Assembly (NCBI GenBank): GCA_963920705.1 | Contig: OY987234.1 | Coordinates: 1,302,001 to 1,366,000 of the forward strand | From: Odiellus spinosus | Taxonomy: Eukaryota > Arthropoda > Arachnida > Opiliones > Phalangiidae | Reading direction: 5' to 3' | DNA length: 64,000 nt | Shown here: one piece after another, positions 1 through 14,148 of the stretch | How positions within the stretch are numbered: the stretch's first letter is position 1 | Layout of the letters: every line of letters starts with the position of its first letter | The notes under the pieces: model-generated | The model's database searches: none | Told to the model about the DNA's origin: nothing | Seen by the model: the letters and a program-made list of their open reading frames with translations, nothing else | Translations under genes and position numbers: made by a program

Positions 1-1255
1 TCTACACTTGGGAAATTTGTGGATCTACATTTGGGAAATTTGTGGATCTACACTTGGGAAATTTGTGGATCTACACTTGGGAAATTTGGTGATCTACACT
101 TGGGAAATTTGGTGATCTACACTTGGGAAATTTGTGGATCTACATTTGGGAAATTTGTGGATCTACACTTGGGAAATTTGTGGATCTACACTTGGGAAAT
201 TTGTGGATCTACATTTGGGAAATTTGTGGATCTACACTTGGGAAATTTGTGGATCTACACTTGGGAAATATGTGGATCTACACTTGGGAAATTTGTGGAT
301 CTACACTTGGGAAATTTGATTATCTGCACTTGGAAAATTTGTGGATGTACACTTGGGAAATTTGTGGATCTGCACTTGGGAACATTGTGGATCTGCACTT
401 GGGAAAATTGTGGATCTGCACTTGGCAAATTTGTGGATCTGCACTTGGGAAATTTGTGGATCTACACTTGGGAAATTTGTGGATCTACATTTGGGAAATT
501 TGTGGATCTACACTTGGGAAATTTGTGGATCTGCACTTGGGAAATTTGTTGATCTACATTTGGGAAATTTGTGGATCTACACTTCGGAAATTTGTGGATC
601 TACACTTGGGAAATTTGTGGATCTGCGCTTGGGAAATTTGTGGATCTGCACTTGGAAAATTTGTGGATCTACACTTGGGAAATTTGTGGATCTACATTTG
701 GGAAATTTGTGGATCTACACTTGGGAAATTTGTGGATCTACACTTGGGAAATTTGTGGGTCTACACTTGGGAAATTTGTGGATCTACACTTGGGAAATTT
801 GTGGATCTACACTTGGGAAATTTGGTGATCTACACTTGGGAAATTTGGTGATCTACACTAGGGAAATTTGTGGATCTACATTTGGGAAATTTGTGGATCT
901 ACACTTGGGAAATTTGTGGATCTACACTTGGGAAATTTGTGGATCTACATTTGGGAAATTTGTGGATCTACACTTGGGAAATTTGTGGATCTACACTTGG
1001 GAAATATGTGGATCTACACTTGGGAATTTTGTGGATCTACACTTGGGAAATTTGATTATCTGCACTTGGAAAATTTGTGGATGTACACTTGGGAAATTTG
1101 TGGATCTGCACTTGGGAAATTTGTGGATCTGCACTTGGAAAATTTGTGGATCTGCACTTGGAAAATTTGTGGATCTACACTTGGGAAATTTGTGGATCTA
1201 CATTTGGGAAATTTGTGGATCTACACTTGGGAAATTTGTGGATCTACACTTGGGA
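1..1255 (+). repeat. 1.25-kb block, partner of 39,025-40,279
   Basis: Bases 1 to about 1,255 match 39,025 to about 40,279 at a constant offset of 39,024. The shared private variants are CTTCGG (near 583 and 39,607) and GGGAATTTTG (near 1,025 and 40,048). Conceptual translations of the two blocks agree in all three frames over the parts I compared. The match stops where this copy has TTTATGGATC (near 1,258) and the partner has TTTGTGGATCAACATC. The block probably extends upstream beyond the window start. Confidence 0.85.
318..1053 (+). repeat. 32-monomer A module, 736 bp (reference copy)
   Basis: I parsed this copy monomer by monomer. The order of distinguishing features is GATTATC, GATGT, AACATT, AAAATT, GGCAAA, CTGCAC, plain, ACATTT, plain, CTGCAC, TTGATC, CTTCGG, plain, CTGCGC, CTTGGAAAA, plain, ACATTT, plain, plain, GGGTCT, plain, plain, GTGATC, GTGATC with CTAGGG, ACATTT, plain, plain, ACATTT, plain, AAATATG, GGGAATTTT, plain. 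That makes 32 monomers. CTTCGG and GGGAATTTT are private to this copy and its relatives at 39,342 and 42,995. Confidence 0.9.
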
Positions 1256-2779
1256 AATTTATGGATCTACACTTGGGAAATTTGTGGATCTATACTAGGG
1301 AAATTTGTGGGTCTACACTTGGGAAATTTGTGGGTCTACACTTGGGAAATTTGTGGATCTACACTTGGGAAATTTGTGGATCTACACTTGGGAAATTTGG
1401 TGATCTACACTTGGGAAATTTGGTGATCTACACTTGGGAAATTTGTGGATCTACATTTGGGAAATTTGTGGATCTACACTTGGGAAATTTGTGGATCTAC
1501 ACTTGGGAAATTTGTGGATCTACATTTGGGAAATTTGTGGATCTACACTTGGGAAATTTATGGATCTACACTTGGGAAATATGTGGATCTACAATTGGGA
1601 AATTTGTGGATCTACATTTGGGAAATTTGTGGATCTACACTTGGGAAATTTGTGGATCTACACTTGGGAAATTTGGTGATCTACACTTGGGAAATTTGGT
1701 GATCTACACTTGGGAAATTTGTGGATCTACATTTGGGAAATTTGTGGATCTACACTTGGGAAATTTGTGGATCTACACTTGGGAAATTTGTGGATCTACA
1801 TTTGGGAAATTTGTGGATCTACACTTGGGAAATTTGTGGATCTACACTTGGGAAATATGTGGATCTACACTTGGGAAATTTGTGGATCTACACTTGGGAA
1901 ATTTGATTATCTGCACTTGGAAAATTTGTGGATGTACACTTGGGAAATTTGTGGATCTGCACTTGGGAACATTGTGGATCTGCACTTGGGAAAATTGTGG
2001 ATCTGCACTTGGGAACATTGTGGATCTGCACTTGGGAAAATTGTGGATCTGCACTTGGCAAATTTGTGGATCTGCACTTGGGAAATTTGTGGATCTACAC
2101 TTGGGAAATTTGTGGATCTACATTTGGGAAATTTGTGGATCTACACTTGGGAAATTTGTGGATCTGCACTTGGGAAATTTGTTGATCTACATTTGGGAAA
2201 TTTGTGGATCTACACTTGGGAAATTTGTGGATCTACACTTCGGAAATTTGTGGATCTACACTTGGGAAATTTGATTATCTGCACTTGGAAAATTTGTGGA
2301 TGTACACTTGGGAAATTTGTGGATCTGCACTTGGGAACATTGTGGATCTGCACTTGGGAAAATTGTGGATCTGCACTTGGGAACATTGTGGATCTGCACT
2401 TGGGAAAATTGTGGATCTGCACTTGGGAAAATTGTGGATCTGCACTTGGCAAATTTGTGGATCTACACTTGGGAAATTTGTGGATCTGCACTTGGGAAAT
2501 TTGTGGATCTACACTTGGGAAATTTGTGGATCTACATTTGGGAAATTTGTGGATCTACACTTGGGAAATTTGTGGATCTACACTTGGGAAATTTATGGAT
2601 CTACACTTGGGAAATATGTGGATCTACACTTGGGAAATTTGTGGATCTACATTTGGGAAATTTGTGGATCTACACTTGGGAAATTTGTGGATCTACACTT
2701 GGGAAATTTGGTGATCTACACTTGGGAAATTTGTGGATCTACATTTGGGAAATTTGAGGATCTACACTTGGGAAATTTG

Positions 2780-4235
2780 TGGATCTACACTTGGGAAATT
2801 TGTGGATCTACATTTGGGAAATTTGTGGATCTACACTTGGGAAATTTGTGGATCTACACTTGGGAAATATGTGGATCTACACTTGGGAAATTTGTGGATC
2901 TACACTTGGGAAATTTGATTATCTGCACTTGGAAAATTTGTGGATGTACACTTGGGAAATTTGTGGATCTGCACTTGGGAACATTGTGGATCTGCACTTG
3001 GGAAAATTGTGGATCTGCACTTGGCAAATTTGTGGATCTGCACTTGGGAAATTTGTGGATCTACACTTGGGAAATTTGTGGATCTACATTTGGGAAATTT
3101 GTGGATCTACACTTGGGAAATTTGTGGATCTGCACTTGGGAAATTTGTTGATCTACATTTGGGAAATTTGTGGATCTACACTTGGGAAATTTGTGGATCT
3201 ACACTTGGGAAATTTGTGGATCTGCGCTTGGGAAATTTGTGGATCTGCACTTGGAAAATTTGTGGATCTACACTTGGGAAATTTGTGGATCTACATTTGG
3301 GAAATTTGTGGATCTACACTTGGGAAATTTGTGGATCTACACTTGGGAAATTTGTGGGTCTACACTTGGGAAATTTGTGGATCTACACTTGGGAAATTTG
3401 TGGATCTACACTTGGGAAATTTGGTGATCTACACTTGGGAAATTTGGTGATCTACACTAGGGAAATTTGTGGATCTACATTTGGGAAATTTGTGGATCTA
3501 CACTTGGGAAATTTGTGGATCTACACTTGGGAAATTTGTGGATCTACATTTGGGAAATTTGTGGATCTACACTTGGGAAATTTGTGGATCTACACTTGGG
3601 AAATATGTGGATCTACACTTGGGAAATTTGTGGATCTACACTTGGGAAATTTGATTATCTGCACTTGGAAAATTTGTGGATGTACACTTGGGAAATTTGT
3701 TCATCTACACTTGGGAAATTTGTGGATCTGCACTTGGGAAATTTGTGGATCTGCACTTGGAAAATTTGTGGATCTGCACTTGGAAAATTTGTGGATCTAC
3801 ACTTGGGAAATTTGTGGATCTACATTTGGGAAATTTGTGGATCTACACTTGGGAAATTTGTGGATCTACACTTGGGAAATTTGTGGATCTACACTTGGGA
3901 AATTTGTGGATCTATACTAGGGAAATTTGTGGGTCTACACTTGGGAAATTTGTGGGTCTACACTTGGGAAATTTGTGGATCTACACTTGGGAAATTTGTG
4001 GATCTACACTTGGGAAATTTGGTGATCTACACTTGGGAAATTTGGTGATCTACAGTTGGGAAATTTGTGGATCTACATTTGGGAAATTTGTGGATCTACA
4101 CTTGGGAAATTTGTGGATCTACACTTGGGAAATTTGTGGATCTACATTTGGGAAATTTGTGGATCTACACTTGGGAAATTTATGGATCTACACTTGGGAA
4201 ATATGTGGATCTACAATTGGGAAATTTGTGGATCT
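2780..4235 (+). repeat. 1.45-kb block, copy also at 12,693-14,148
   Basis: This block matches 12,693-14,148 at a constant offset of 9,913 (431 monomers). It spans a 32-monomer module and most of the next module, up to the ACAATTGGG monomer. The only difference I noticed is CAGTTGGG near 4,051 against CACTTGGG in the partner. After ACAATTGGG the two diverge (ACATTT here, ACACTT there). Confidence 0.75.
2917..3652 (+). repeat. 32-monomer A module, 736 bp
   Basis: This has the same variant order and length as the unit at 318, but without the CTTCGG and GGGAATTTT changes. It is followed by a GATGT monomer and TTGTTCATC, then a 38-monomer module. Copies at the same spacing occur at 8299 (offset 5,382) and 12830 (offset 9,913). 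Confidence 0.85.
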
Positions 4236-4526
4236 ACATTTGGGAAATTTGTGGATCTACACTTGGGAAATTTGTGGATCTACACTTGGGAAATTTGGTG
4301 ATCTACACTTGGGAAATTTGGTGATCTACACTTGGGAAATTTGTGGATCTACATTTGGGAAATTTGTGGATCTACACTTGGGAAATTTGTGGATCTACAC
4401 TTGGGAAATTTGTGGATCTACATTTGGGAAATTTGTGGATCTACACTTGGGAAATTTGTGGATCTACACTTGGGAAATATGTGGATCTACACTTGGGAAA
4501 TTTGTGGATCTACACTTGGGAAATTT
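3653..4526 (+). repeat. 38-monomer A module, 874 bp
   Basis: This module begins with GATTATC, GATGT and TTGTTCATC and contains a CTATACTAGGG monomer near 3,912 and an ACAATTGGG monomer near 4,213. The same 874-bp spacing recurs at 11,036. At 18,787 and 24,351 the spacing is the same but the content differs. Paired with the preceding 32-monomer unit it makes a 70-monomer (1,610 bp) block at 2,917-4,526. A private CTACAGTTGGG change is present near 4,051. Confidence 0.75.
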
Positions 4527-7500
4527 GATTATCTGCACTTGGAAAATTTGTGGATGTACACTTGGGAAATTTGTGGATCTGCACTTGGGAACATTGTGGA
4601 TCTGCACTTGGGAAAATTGTGGATCTGCACTTGGGAACATTGTGGATCTGCACTTGGGAAAATTGTGGATCTGCACTTGGCAAATTTGTGGATCTGCACT
4701 TGGGAAATTTGTGGATCTACACTTGGGAAATTTGTGGATCTACATTTGGGAAATTTGTGGATCTACACTTGGGAAATTTGTGGATCTGCACTTGGGAAAT
4801 TTGTTGATCTACATTTGGGAAATTTGTGGATCTACACTTGGGAAATTTGTGGATCTACACTTGGGAAATTTGTGGATCTGCGCTTGGGAAATTTGTGGAT
4901 CTGCACTTGGAAAATTTGTGGATCTACACTTGGGAAATTTGTGGATCTACATTTAGGAAATTTGTGGATCTACACTTGGGAAATTTGTGGATCTACACTT
5001 GGGAAATTTGTGGATCTACACTTGGGAAATTTGTGGGTCTACACTTGGGAAATTTGTGGATCTACACTTGGGATATTTGTGGATCTACACTTGGGAAATT
5101 TGAGGGTCTACACTTGGGAAATTTGTGGATCTACACTTGGGAAATTTGTGGATCTACACTTGGGAAATTTGTGGATCTACACTTGGGAAATTTGTGGATC
5201 TACACTTGGGAAATTTGTGGATCTGCACTTGGGAAATTTGTGGATCTACACTTGGGAAATTTGTGGATCTACATTTGGGAAATTTGTGGATCTACACTTG
5301 GGAAATTTGTGGATCTACACTTGGGAAATTTATGGATCTACACTTGGGAAATATGTGGATCTACACTTGGGAAATTTGTGGATCTACATTTGGGAAATTT
5401 GTGGATCTACACTTGGGAAATTTGTGGATCTACACTTGGGAAATTTGGTGATCTACACTTGGGAAATTTGGTGATCTACACTTGGGAAATTTGTGGATCT
5501 ACATTTGGGAAATTTGTGGATCTACACTTGGGAAATTTGTGGATCTACACTTGGGAAATTTGTGGATCTACATTTGGGAAATTTGTGGATCTACACTTGG
5601 GAAATTTGTGGATCTACACTTGGGAAATATGTGGATCTACACTTGGGAAATTTGTGGATCTACACTTGGGAAATTTGATTATCTGCACTTGGAAAATTTG
5701 TGGATGTACACTTGGGAAATTTGTGGATCTGCACTTGGGAACATTGTGGATCTGCACTTGGGAAAATTGTGGATCTGCACTTGGCAAATTTGTGGATCTG
5801 CACTTGGGAAATTTGTGGATCTACACTTGGGAAATTTGTGGATCTACATTTGGGAAATTTGTGGATCTACGCTTGGGAAATTTGTGGATCTGCACTTGGG
5901 AAATTTGTTGATCTACATTTGGGAAATTTGTGGATCTACACTTGGGAAATTTGTGGATCTACACTTGGGAAATTTGTGGATCTACACTTGGGAAATTTGT
6001 GGATCTACACTTGGGATATTTGTGGATCTACACTTGGGAAATTTGAGGGTCTACACTTGGGAAATTTGTGGATCTACACTTGGGAAATTTGTGGATCTAC
6101 ACTTGGGAAATTTGTGGATCTACACTTGGGAAATTTGTGGATCTACACTTGGGAAATTTGTGGATCTACACTTGGGAAATATGTGGATCTACACTTGGGA
6201 AATTTGTGGATCTACACTTGGGAAATTTGATTATCTGCACTTGGAAAATTTGTGGATGTACACTTGGGAAATTTGTGGATCTGCACTTGGGAACATTGTG
6301 GATCTGCACTTGGGAAAATTGTGGATCTGCACTTGGCAAATTTGTGGATCTGCACTTGGGAAATTTGTGGATCTACACTTGGGAAATTTGTGGATCTACA
6401 TTTGGGAAATTTGTGGATCTACGCTTGGGAAATTTGTGGATCTGCACTTGGGAAATTTGTTGATCTACATTTGGGAAATTTGTGGATCTACACTTGGGAA
6501 ATTTGTGGATCTACACTTGGGAAATTTGTGGATCTACACTTGGGAAATTTGTGGATCTACACTTGGGATATTTGTGGATCTACACTTGGGAAATTTGAGG
6601 GTCTACACTTGGGAAATTTGTGGATCTACACTTGGGAAATTTGTGGATCTACACTTGGGAAATTTGTGGATCTACACTTGGGAAATTTGTGGATCTACAC
6701 TTGGGAAATTTGTGGATCTGCACTTGGGAAATTTGTGGATCTACACTTGGGAAATTTGTGGATCTACATTTGGGAAATTTGTGGATCTACACTTGGGAAA
6801 TTTGTGGATCTACACTTGGGAAATTTATGGATCTACACTTGGGAAATATGTGGATCTACACTTGGGAAATTTGTGGATCTACATTTGTGAAATTTGTGGA
6901 TCTACACTTGGGAAATTTGTGGATCTACACTTGGGAAATTTGGTGATCTACACTTGGGAAATTTGGTGATCTACACTTGGGAAATTTGTGGATCTACATT
7001 TGGGAAATTTGTGGATCTACACTTGGGAAATTTGTGGATCTACACTTGGGAAATTTGTGGATCTACATTTGGGAAATTTGTGGATCTACACTTGGGAAAT
7101 TTGTGGATCTACACTTGGGAAATATGTGGATCTACACTTGGGAAATTTGTGGATCTACACTTGGGAAATTTGATTATCTGCACTTGGAAAATTTGTGGAT
7201 GTACACTTGGGAAATTTGTGGATCTGCACTTGGGAACATTGTGGATCTGCACTTGGGAAAATTGTGGATCTGCACTTGGGAACATTGTGGATCTGCACTT
7301 GGGAAAATTGTGGATCTGCACTTGGCAAATTTGTGGATCTGCACTTGGGAAATTTGTGGATCTACACTTGGGAAATTTGTGGATCTACATTTGGGAAATT
7401 TGTGGATCTACACTTGGGAAATTTGTGGATCTGCACTTGGGAAATTTGTTGATCTACATTTGGGAAATTTGTGGATCTACACTTGGGAAATTTGTGGATC

Positions 7501-8298
7501 TACACTTGGGAAATTTGTGGATCTGCGCTTGGGAAATTTGTGGATCTGCACTTGGAAAATTTGTGGATCTACACTTGGGAAATTTGTGGATCTACATTTG
7601 GGAAATTTGTGGATCTACACTTGGGAAATTTGTGGATCTACACTTGGGAAATTTGTGGATCTACACTTGGGAAATTTGTGGGTCTACACTTGGGATATTT
7701 GTGGATCTACACTTGGGAAATTTGAGGGTCTACACTTGGGAAATTTGAGGATCTACACTTGGGAAATTTGTGGATCTACACTTGGGAAATTTGTGGATCT
7801 ACACTTGGGAAATTTGTGGATCTACACTTGGGAAATTTGTGGATCTGCACTTGGGAAATTTGTGGATCTACACTTGGGAAATTTGTGGATCTACATTTGG
7901 GAAATTTGTGGATCTACACTTGGGAAATTTGTGGATCTACACTTGGGAAATTTATGGATCTACACTTGGGAAATATGTGGATCTACACTTGGGAAATTTG
8001 TGGATCTACATTTGGGAAATTTGTGGATCTACACTTGGGAAATTTGTGGATCTACACTTGGGAAATTTGGTGATCTACACTTGGGAAATTTGGTGATCTA
8101 CACTTGGGAAATTTGTGGATCTACATTTGGGAAATTTGTGGATCTACACTTGGGAAATTTGTGGATCTACACTTGGGAAATTTGTGGATCTACATTTGGG
8201 AAATTTGTGGATCTACACTTGGGAAATTTGTGGATCTACACTTGGGAAATATGTGGATCTACACTTGGGAAATTTGTGGATCTACACTTGGGAAATTT

Positions 8299-9034
8299 GA
8301 TTATCTGCACTTGGAAAATTTGTGGATGTACACTTGGGAAATTTGTGGATCTGCACTTGGGAACATTGTGGATCTGCACTTGGGAAAATTGTGGATCTGC
8401 ACTTGGCAAATTTGTGGATCTGCACTTGGGAAATTTGTGGATCTACACTTGGGAAATTTGTGGATCTACATTTGGGAAATTTGTGGATCTACACTTGGGA
8501 AATTTGTGGATCTGCACTTGGGAAATTTGTTGATCTACATTTGGGAAATTTGTGGATCTACACTTGGGAAATTTGTGGATCTACACTTGGGAAATTTGTG
8601 GATCTGCGCTTGGGAAATTTGTGGATCTGCGCTTGGAAAATTTGTGGATCTACACTTGGGAAATTTGTGGATCTACATTTGGGAAATTTGTGGATCTACA
8701 CTTGGGAAATTTGTGGATCTACACTTGGGAAATTTGTGGGTCTACACTTGGGAAATTTGTGGATCTACACTTGGGAAATTTGTGGATCTACACTTGGGAA
8801 ATTTGGTGATCTACACTTGGGAAATTTGGTGATCTACACTAGGGAAATTTGTGGATCTACATTTGGGAAATTTGTGGATCTACACTTGGGAAATTTGTGG
8901 ATCTACACTTGGGAAATTTGTGGATCTACATTTGGGAAATTTGTGGATCTACACTTGGGAAATTTGTGGATCTACACTTGGGAAATATGTGGATCTACAC
9001 TTGGGAAATTTGTGGATCTACACTTGGGAAATTT
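8299..9034 (+). repeat. 32-monomer A module, 736 bp
   Basis: This copy matches the module at 2917 at offset 5,382 (234 monomers). A private change turns the CTTGGAAAA monomer from CTGCAC to CTGCGC near 8,630, placing two CTGCGC monomers side by side. The same doubled CTGCGC occurs near 10,610 and 38,570, which suggests those copies share ancestry. Confidence 0.85.
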
Positions 9035-10964
9035 GATTATCTGCACTTGGAAAATTTGTGGATGTACACTTGGGAAATTTGTTCATCTACACTTGGGAAA
9101 TTTGTGGATCTGCACTTGGGAAATTTGTGGATCTGCACTTGGAAAATTTGTGGATCTGCACTTGGAAAATTTGTGGATCTACACTTGGGAAATTTGTGGA
9201 TCTACATTTGGGAAATTTGTGGATCTACACTTGGGAAATTTGTGGATCTACACTTGGGAAATTTGTGGATCTACACTTGGGAAATTTGTGGATCTATACT
9301 AGGGAAATTTGTGGGTCTACACTTGGGAAATTTGTGGGTCTACACTTGGGAAATTTGTGGATCTACACTTGGGAAATTTGTGGATCTACACTTGGGAAAT
9401 TTGTGGATCTACATTTGGGAAATTTGTGGATCTACACTTGGGAAATTTGTGGATCTGCACTTGGGAAATTTGTTGATCTACATTTGGGAAATTTGTGGAT
9501 CTACACTTGGGAAATTTGTGGATCTACACTTGGGAAATTTGTGGATCTGCGCTTGGGAAATTTGTGGATCTGCACTTGGAAAATTTGTGGATCTACACTT
9601 GGGAAATTTGTGGATCTACATTTGGGAAATTTGTGGATCTACACTTGGGAAATTTGTGGATCTACACTTGGGAAATTTGTGGATCTACACTTGGGAAATT
9701 TGTGGGTCTACACTTGGGATATTTGTGGATCTACACTTGGGAAATTTGAGGGTCTACACTTGGGAAATTTGAGGATCTACACTTGGGAAATTTGTGGATC
9801 TACACTTGGGAAATTTGTGGATCTACACTTGGGAAATTTGTGGATCTACACTTGGGAAATTTGTGGATCTGCACTTGGGAAATTTGTGGATCTACACTTG
9901 GGAAATTTGTGGATCTACATTTGGGAAATTTGTGGATCTACACTTGGGAAATTTGTGGATCTACACTTGGGAAATTTATGGATCTACACTTGGGAAATAT
10001 GTGGATCTACACTTGGGAAATTTGTGGATCTACATTTGGGAAATTTGTGGATCTACACTTGGGAAATTTGTGGATCTACACTTGGGAAATTTGGTGATCT
10101 ACACTTGGGAAATTTGGTGATCTACACTTGGGAAATTTGTGGATCTACACTTGGGAAATTTGTGGATCTACATTTGGGAAATTTGTGGATCTACACTTGG
10201 GAAATTTGTGGATCTACACTTGGGAAATATGTGGATCTACACTTGGGAAATTTGTGGATCTACACTTGGGAAATTTGATTATCTGCACTTGGAAAATTTG
10301 TGGATGTACACTTGGGAAATTTGTGGATCTGCACTTGGGAACATTGTGGATCTGCACTTGGGAAAATTGTGGATCTGCACTTGGCAAATTTGTGGATCTG
10401 CACTTGGGAAATTTGTGGATCTACACTTGGGAAATTTGTGGATCTACATTTGGGAAATTTGTGGATCTACACTTGGGAAATTTGTGGATCTGCACTTGGG
10501 AAATTTGTTGATCTACATTTGGGAAATTTGTGGATCTACACTTGGGAAATTTGTGGATCTACACTTGGGAAATTTGTGGATCTGCGCTTGGGAAATTTGT
10601 GGATCTGCGCTTGGAAAATTTGTGGATCTACACTTGGGAAATTTGTGGATCTACATTTGGGAAATTTGTGGATCTACACTTGGGAAATTTGTGGATCTAC
10701 ACTTGGGAAATTTGTGGGTCTACACTTGGGAAATTTGTGGATCTACACTTGGGAAATTTGTGGATCTACACTTGGGAAATTTGGTGATCTACACTTGGGA
10801 AATTTGGTGATCTACACTAGGGAAATTTGTGGATCTACATTTGGGAAATTTGTGGATCTACACTTGGGAAATTTGTGGATCTACACTTGGGAAATTTGTG
10901 GATCTACATTTGGGAAATTTGTGGATCTACACTTGGGAAATTTGTGGATCTACACTTGGGAAAT

Positions 10965-11000
10965 ATGTGGATCTACACTTGGGAAATATGTGGATCTACA
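10965..11000 (+). repeat. Doubled AAATATG monomer (one-monomer gain)
   Basis: Two consecutive monomers end in GGGAAATATG here, whereas related modules have one. This makes the 10,277-11,036 module 33 monomers instead of 32. It is a single-monomer duplication, the smallest copy-number change seen in the array. Confidence 0.8.
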
Positions 11001-11035
11001 CTTGGGAAATTTGTGGATCTACACTTGGGAAATTT

Positions 11036-11909
11036 GATTATCTGCACTTGGAAAATTTGTGGATGTACACTTGGGAAATTTGTTCATCTACACTTGGGAA
11101 ATTTGTGGATCTGCACTTGGGAAATTTGTGGATCTGCACTTGGAAAATTTGTGGATCTGCACTTGGAAAATTTGTGGATCTACACTTGGGAAATTTGTGG
11201 ATCTACATTTGGGAAATTTGTGGATCTACACTTGGGAAATTTGTGGATCTACACTTGGGAAATTTGTGGATCTACACTTGGGAAATTTGTGGATCTATAC
11301 TAGGGAAATTTGTGGGTCTACACTTGGGAAATTTGTGGGTCTACACTTGGGAAATTTGTGGATCTACACTTGGGAAATTTGTGGATCTACACTTGGGAAA
11401 TTTGGTGATCTACACTTGGGAAATTTGGTGATCTACACTTGGGAAATTTGTGGATCTACATTTGGGAAATTTGTGGATCTACACTTGGGAAATTTGTGGA
11501 TCTACACTTGGGAAATTTGTGGATCTACATTTGGGAAATTTGTGGATCTACACTTGGGAAATTTATGGATCTACACTTGGGAAATATGTGGATCTACAAT
11601 TGGGAAATTTGTGGATCTACATTTGGGAAATTTGTGGATCTACACTTGGGAAATTTGTGGATCTACACTTGGGAAATTTGGTGATCTACACTTGGGAAAT
11701 TTGGTGATCTACACTTGGGAAATTTGTGGATCTACATTTGGGAAATTTGTGGATCTACACTTGGGAAATTTGTGGATCTACACTTGGGAAATTTGTGGAT
11801 CTACATTTGGGAAATTTGTGGATCTACACTTGGGAAATTTGTGGATCTACACTTGGGAAATATGTGGATCTACACTTGGGAAATTTGTGGATCTACACTT
11901 GGGAAATTT
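11036..11909 (+). repeat. 38-monomer A module, 874 bp
   Basis: This is a copy of the module at 3,653 at offset 7,383 (321 monomers), including TTGTTCATC, CTATACTAGGG near 11,296 and ACAATTGGG near 11,596. The correspondence runs on past the module to about 12,300. It lacks the CAGTTGGG change seen near 4,051. Confidence 0.75.
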
Positions 11910-12692
11910 GATTATCTGCACTTGGAAAATTTGTGGATGTACACTTGGGAAATTTGTGGATCTGCACTTGGGAACATTGTGGATCTGCACTTGGGAAAAT
12001 TGTGGATCTGCACTTGGGAACATTGTGGATCTGCACTTGGGAAAATTGTGGATCTGCACTTGGCAAATTTGTGGATCTGCACTTGGGAAATTTGTGGATC
12101 TACACTTGGGAAATTTGTGGATCTACATTTGGGAAATTTGTGGATCTACACTTGGGAAATTTGTGGATCTGCACTTGGGAAATTTGTTGATCTACATTTG
12201 GGAAATTTGTGGATCTACACTTGGGAAATTTGTGGATCTACACTTGGGAAATTTGTGGATCTGCGCTTGGGAAATTTGTGGATCTGCACTTGGAAAATTT
12301 GTGGATCTACACTTGGGAAATTTGTGGATCTACACTTGGGAAATTTGTGGGTCTACACTTGGGATATTTGTGGATCTACACTTGGGAAATTTGAGGGTCT
12401 ACACTTGGGAAATTTGAGGATCTACACTTGGGAAATTTGTGGATCTACACTTGGGAAATTTGTGGATCTACACTTGGGAAATTTATGGATCTACACTTGG
12501 GAAATATGTGGATCTACACTTGGGAAATTTGTGGATCTACATTTGGGAAATTTGTGGATCTACACTTGGGAAATTTGTGGATCTACACTTGGGAAATTTG
12601 GTGATCTACACTTGGGAAATTTGGTGATCTACACTTGGGAAATTTGTGGATCTACATTTGGGAAATTTGTGGATCTACACTTGGGAAATTTG

Positions 12693-14148
12693 TGGATCTA
12701 CACTTGGGAAATTTGTGGATCTACATTTGGGAAATTTGTGGATCTACACTTGGGAAATTTGTGGATCTACACTTGGGAAATATGTGGATCTACACTTGGG
12801 AAATTTGTGGATCTACACTTGGGAAATTTGATTATCTGCACTTGGAAAATTTGTGGATGTACACTTGGGAAATTTGTGGATCTGCACTTGGGAACATTGT
12901 GGATCTGCACTTGGGAAAATTGTGGATCTGCACTTGGCAAATTTGTGGATCTGCACTTGGGAAATTTGTGGATCTACACTTGGGAAATTTGTGGATCTAC
13001 ATTTGGGAAATTTGTGGATCTACACTTGGGAAATTTGTGGATCTGCACTTGGGAAATTTGTTGATCTACATTTGGGAAATTTGTGGATCTACACTTGGGA
13101 AATTTGTGGATCTACACTTGGGAAATTTGTGGATCTGCGCTTGGGAAATTTGTGGATCTGCACTTGGAAAATTTGTGGATCTACACTTGGGAAATTTGTG
13201 GATCTACATTTGGGAAATTTGTGGATCTACACTTGGGAAATTTGTGGATCTACACTTGGGAAATTTGTGGGTCTACACTTGGGAAATTTGTGGATCTACA
13301 CTTGGGAAATTTGTGGATCTACACTTGGGAAATTTGGTGATCTACACTTGGGAAATTTGGTGATCTACACTAGGGAAATTTGTGGATCTACATTTGGGAA
13401 ATTTGTGGATCTACACTTGGGAAATTTGTGGATCTACACTTGGGAAATTTGTGGATCTACATTTGGGAAATTTGTGGATCTACACTTGGGAAATTTGTGG
13501 ATCTACACTTGGGAAATATGTGGATCTACACTTGGGAAATTTGTGGATCTACACTTGGGAAATTTGATTATCTGCACTTGGAAAATTTGTGGATGTACAC
13601 TTGGGAAATTTGTTCATCTACACTTGGGAAATTTGTGGATCTGCACTTGGGAAATTTGTGGATCTGCACTTGGAAAATTTGTGGATCTGCACTTGGAAAA
13701 TTTGTGGATCTACACTTGGGAAATTTGTGGATCTACATTTGGGAAATTTGTGGATCTACACTTGGGAAATTTGTGGATCTACACTTGGGAAATTTGTGGA
13801 TCTACACTTGGGAAATTTGTGGATCTATACTAGGGAAATTTGTGGGTCTACACTTGGGAAATTTGTGGGTCTACACTTGGGAAATTTGTGGATCTACACT
13901 TGGGAAATTTGTGGATCTACACTTGGGAAATTTGGTGATCTACACTTGGGAAATTTGGTGATCTACACTTGGGAAATTTGTGGATCTACATTTGGGAAAT
14001 TTGTGGATCTACACTTGGGAAATTTGTGGATCTACACTTGGGAAATTTGTGGATCTACATTTGGGAAATTTGTGGATCTACACTTGGGAAATTTATGGAT
14101 CTACACTTGGGAAATATGTGGATCTACAATTGGGAAATTTGTGGATCT
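12693..14148 (+). repeat. 1.45-kb block, copy also at 2,780-4,235
   Basis: This is the partner of the block at 2,780-4,235 and includes CTATACTAGGG near 13,826 and ACAATTGGG near 14,127. Beyond it a deletion relative to 4,235 onward brings the next GATTATCTG to 29 monomers (14,233) instead of 38. Confidence 0.75.
12830..13565 (+). repeat. 32-monomer A module, 736 bp
   Basis: This copy matches the module at 2917 at offset 9,913 and the one at 8299 at offset 4,531, both exact multiples of 23. It has the single CTGCGC form, like 2917, and is followed by the same TTGTTCATC monomer. Confidence 0.85.

Noticed and set aside
2210-2491. Antisense ORFs as small genes
   Set aside because: They are explained by loss of the antisense TAG in CTGCAC monomers and encode only the reverse of the repeat.
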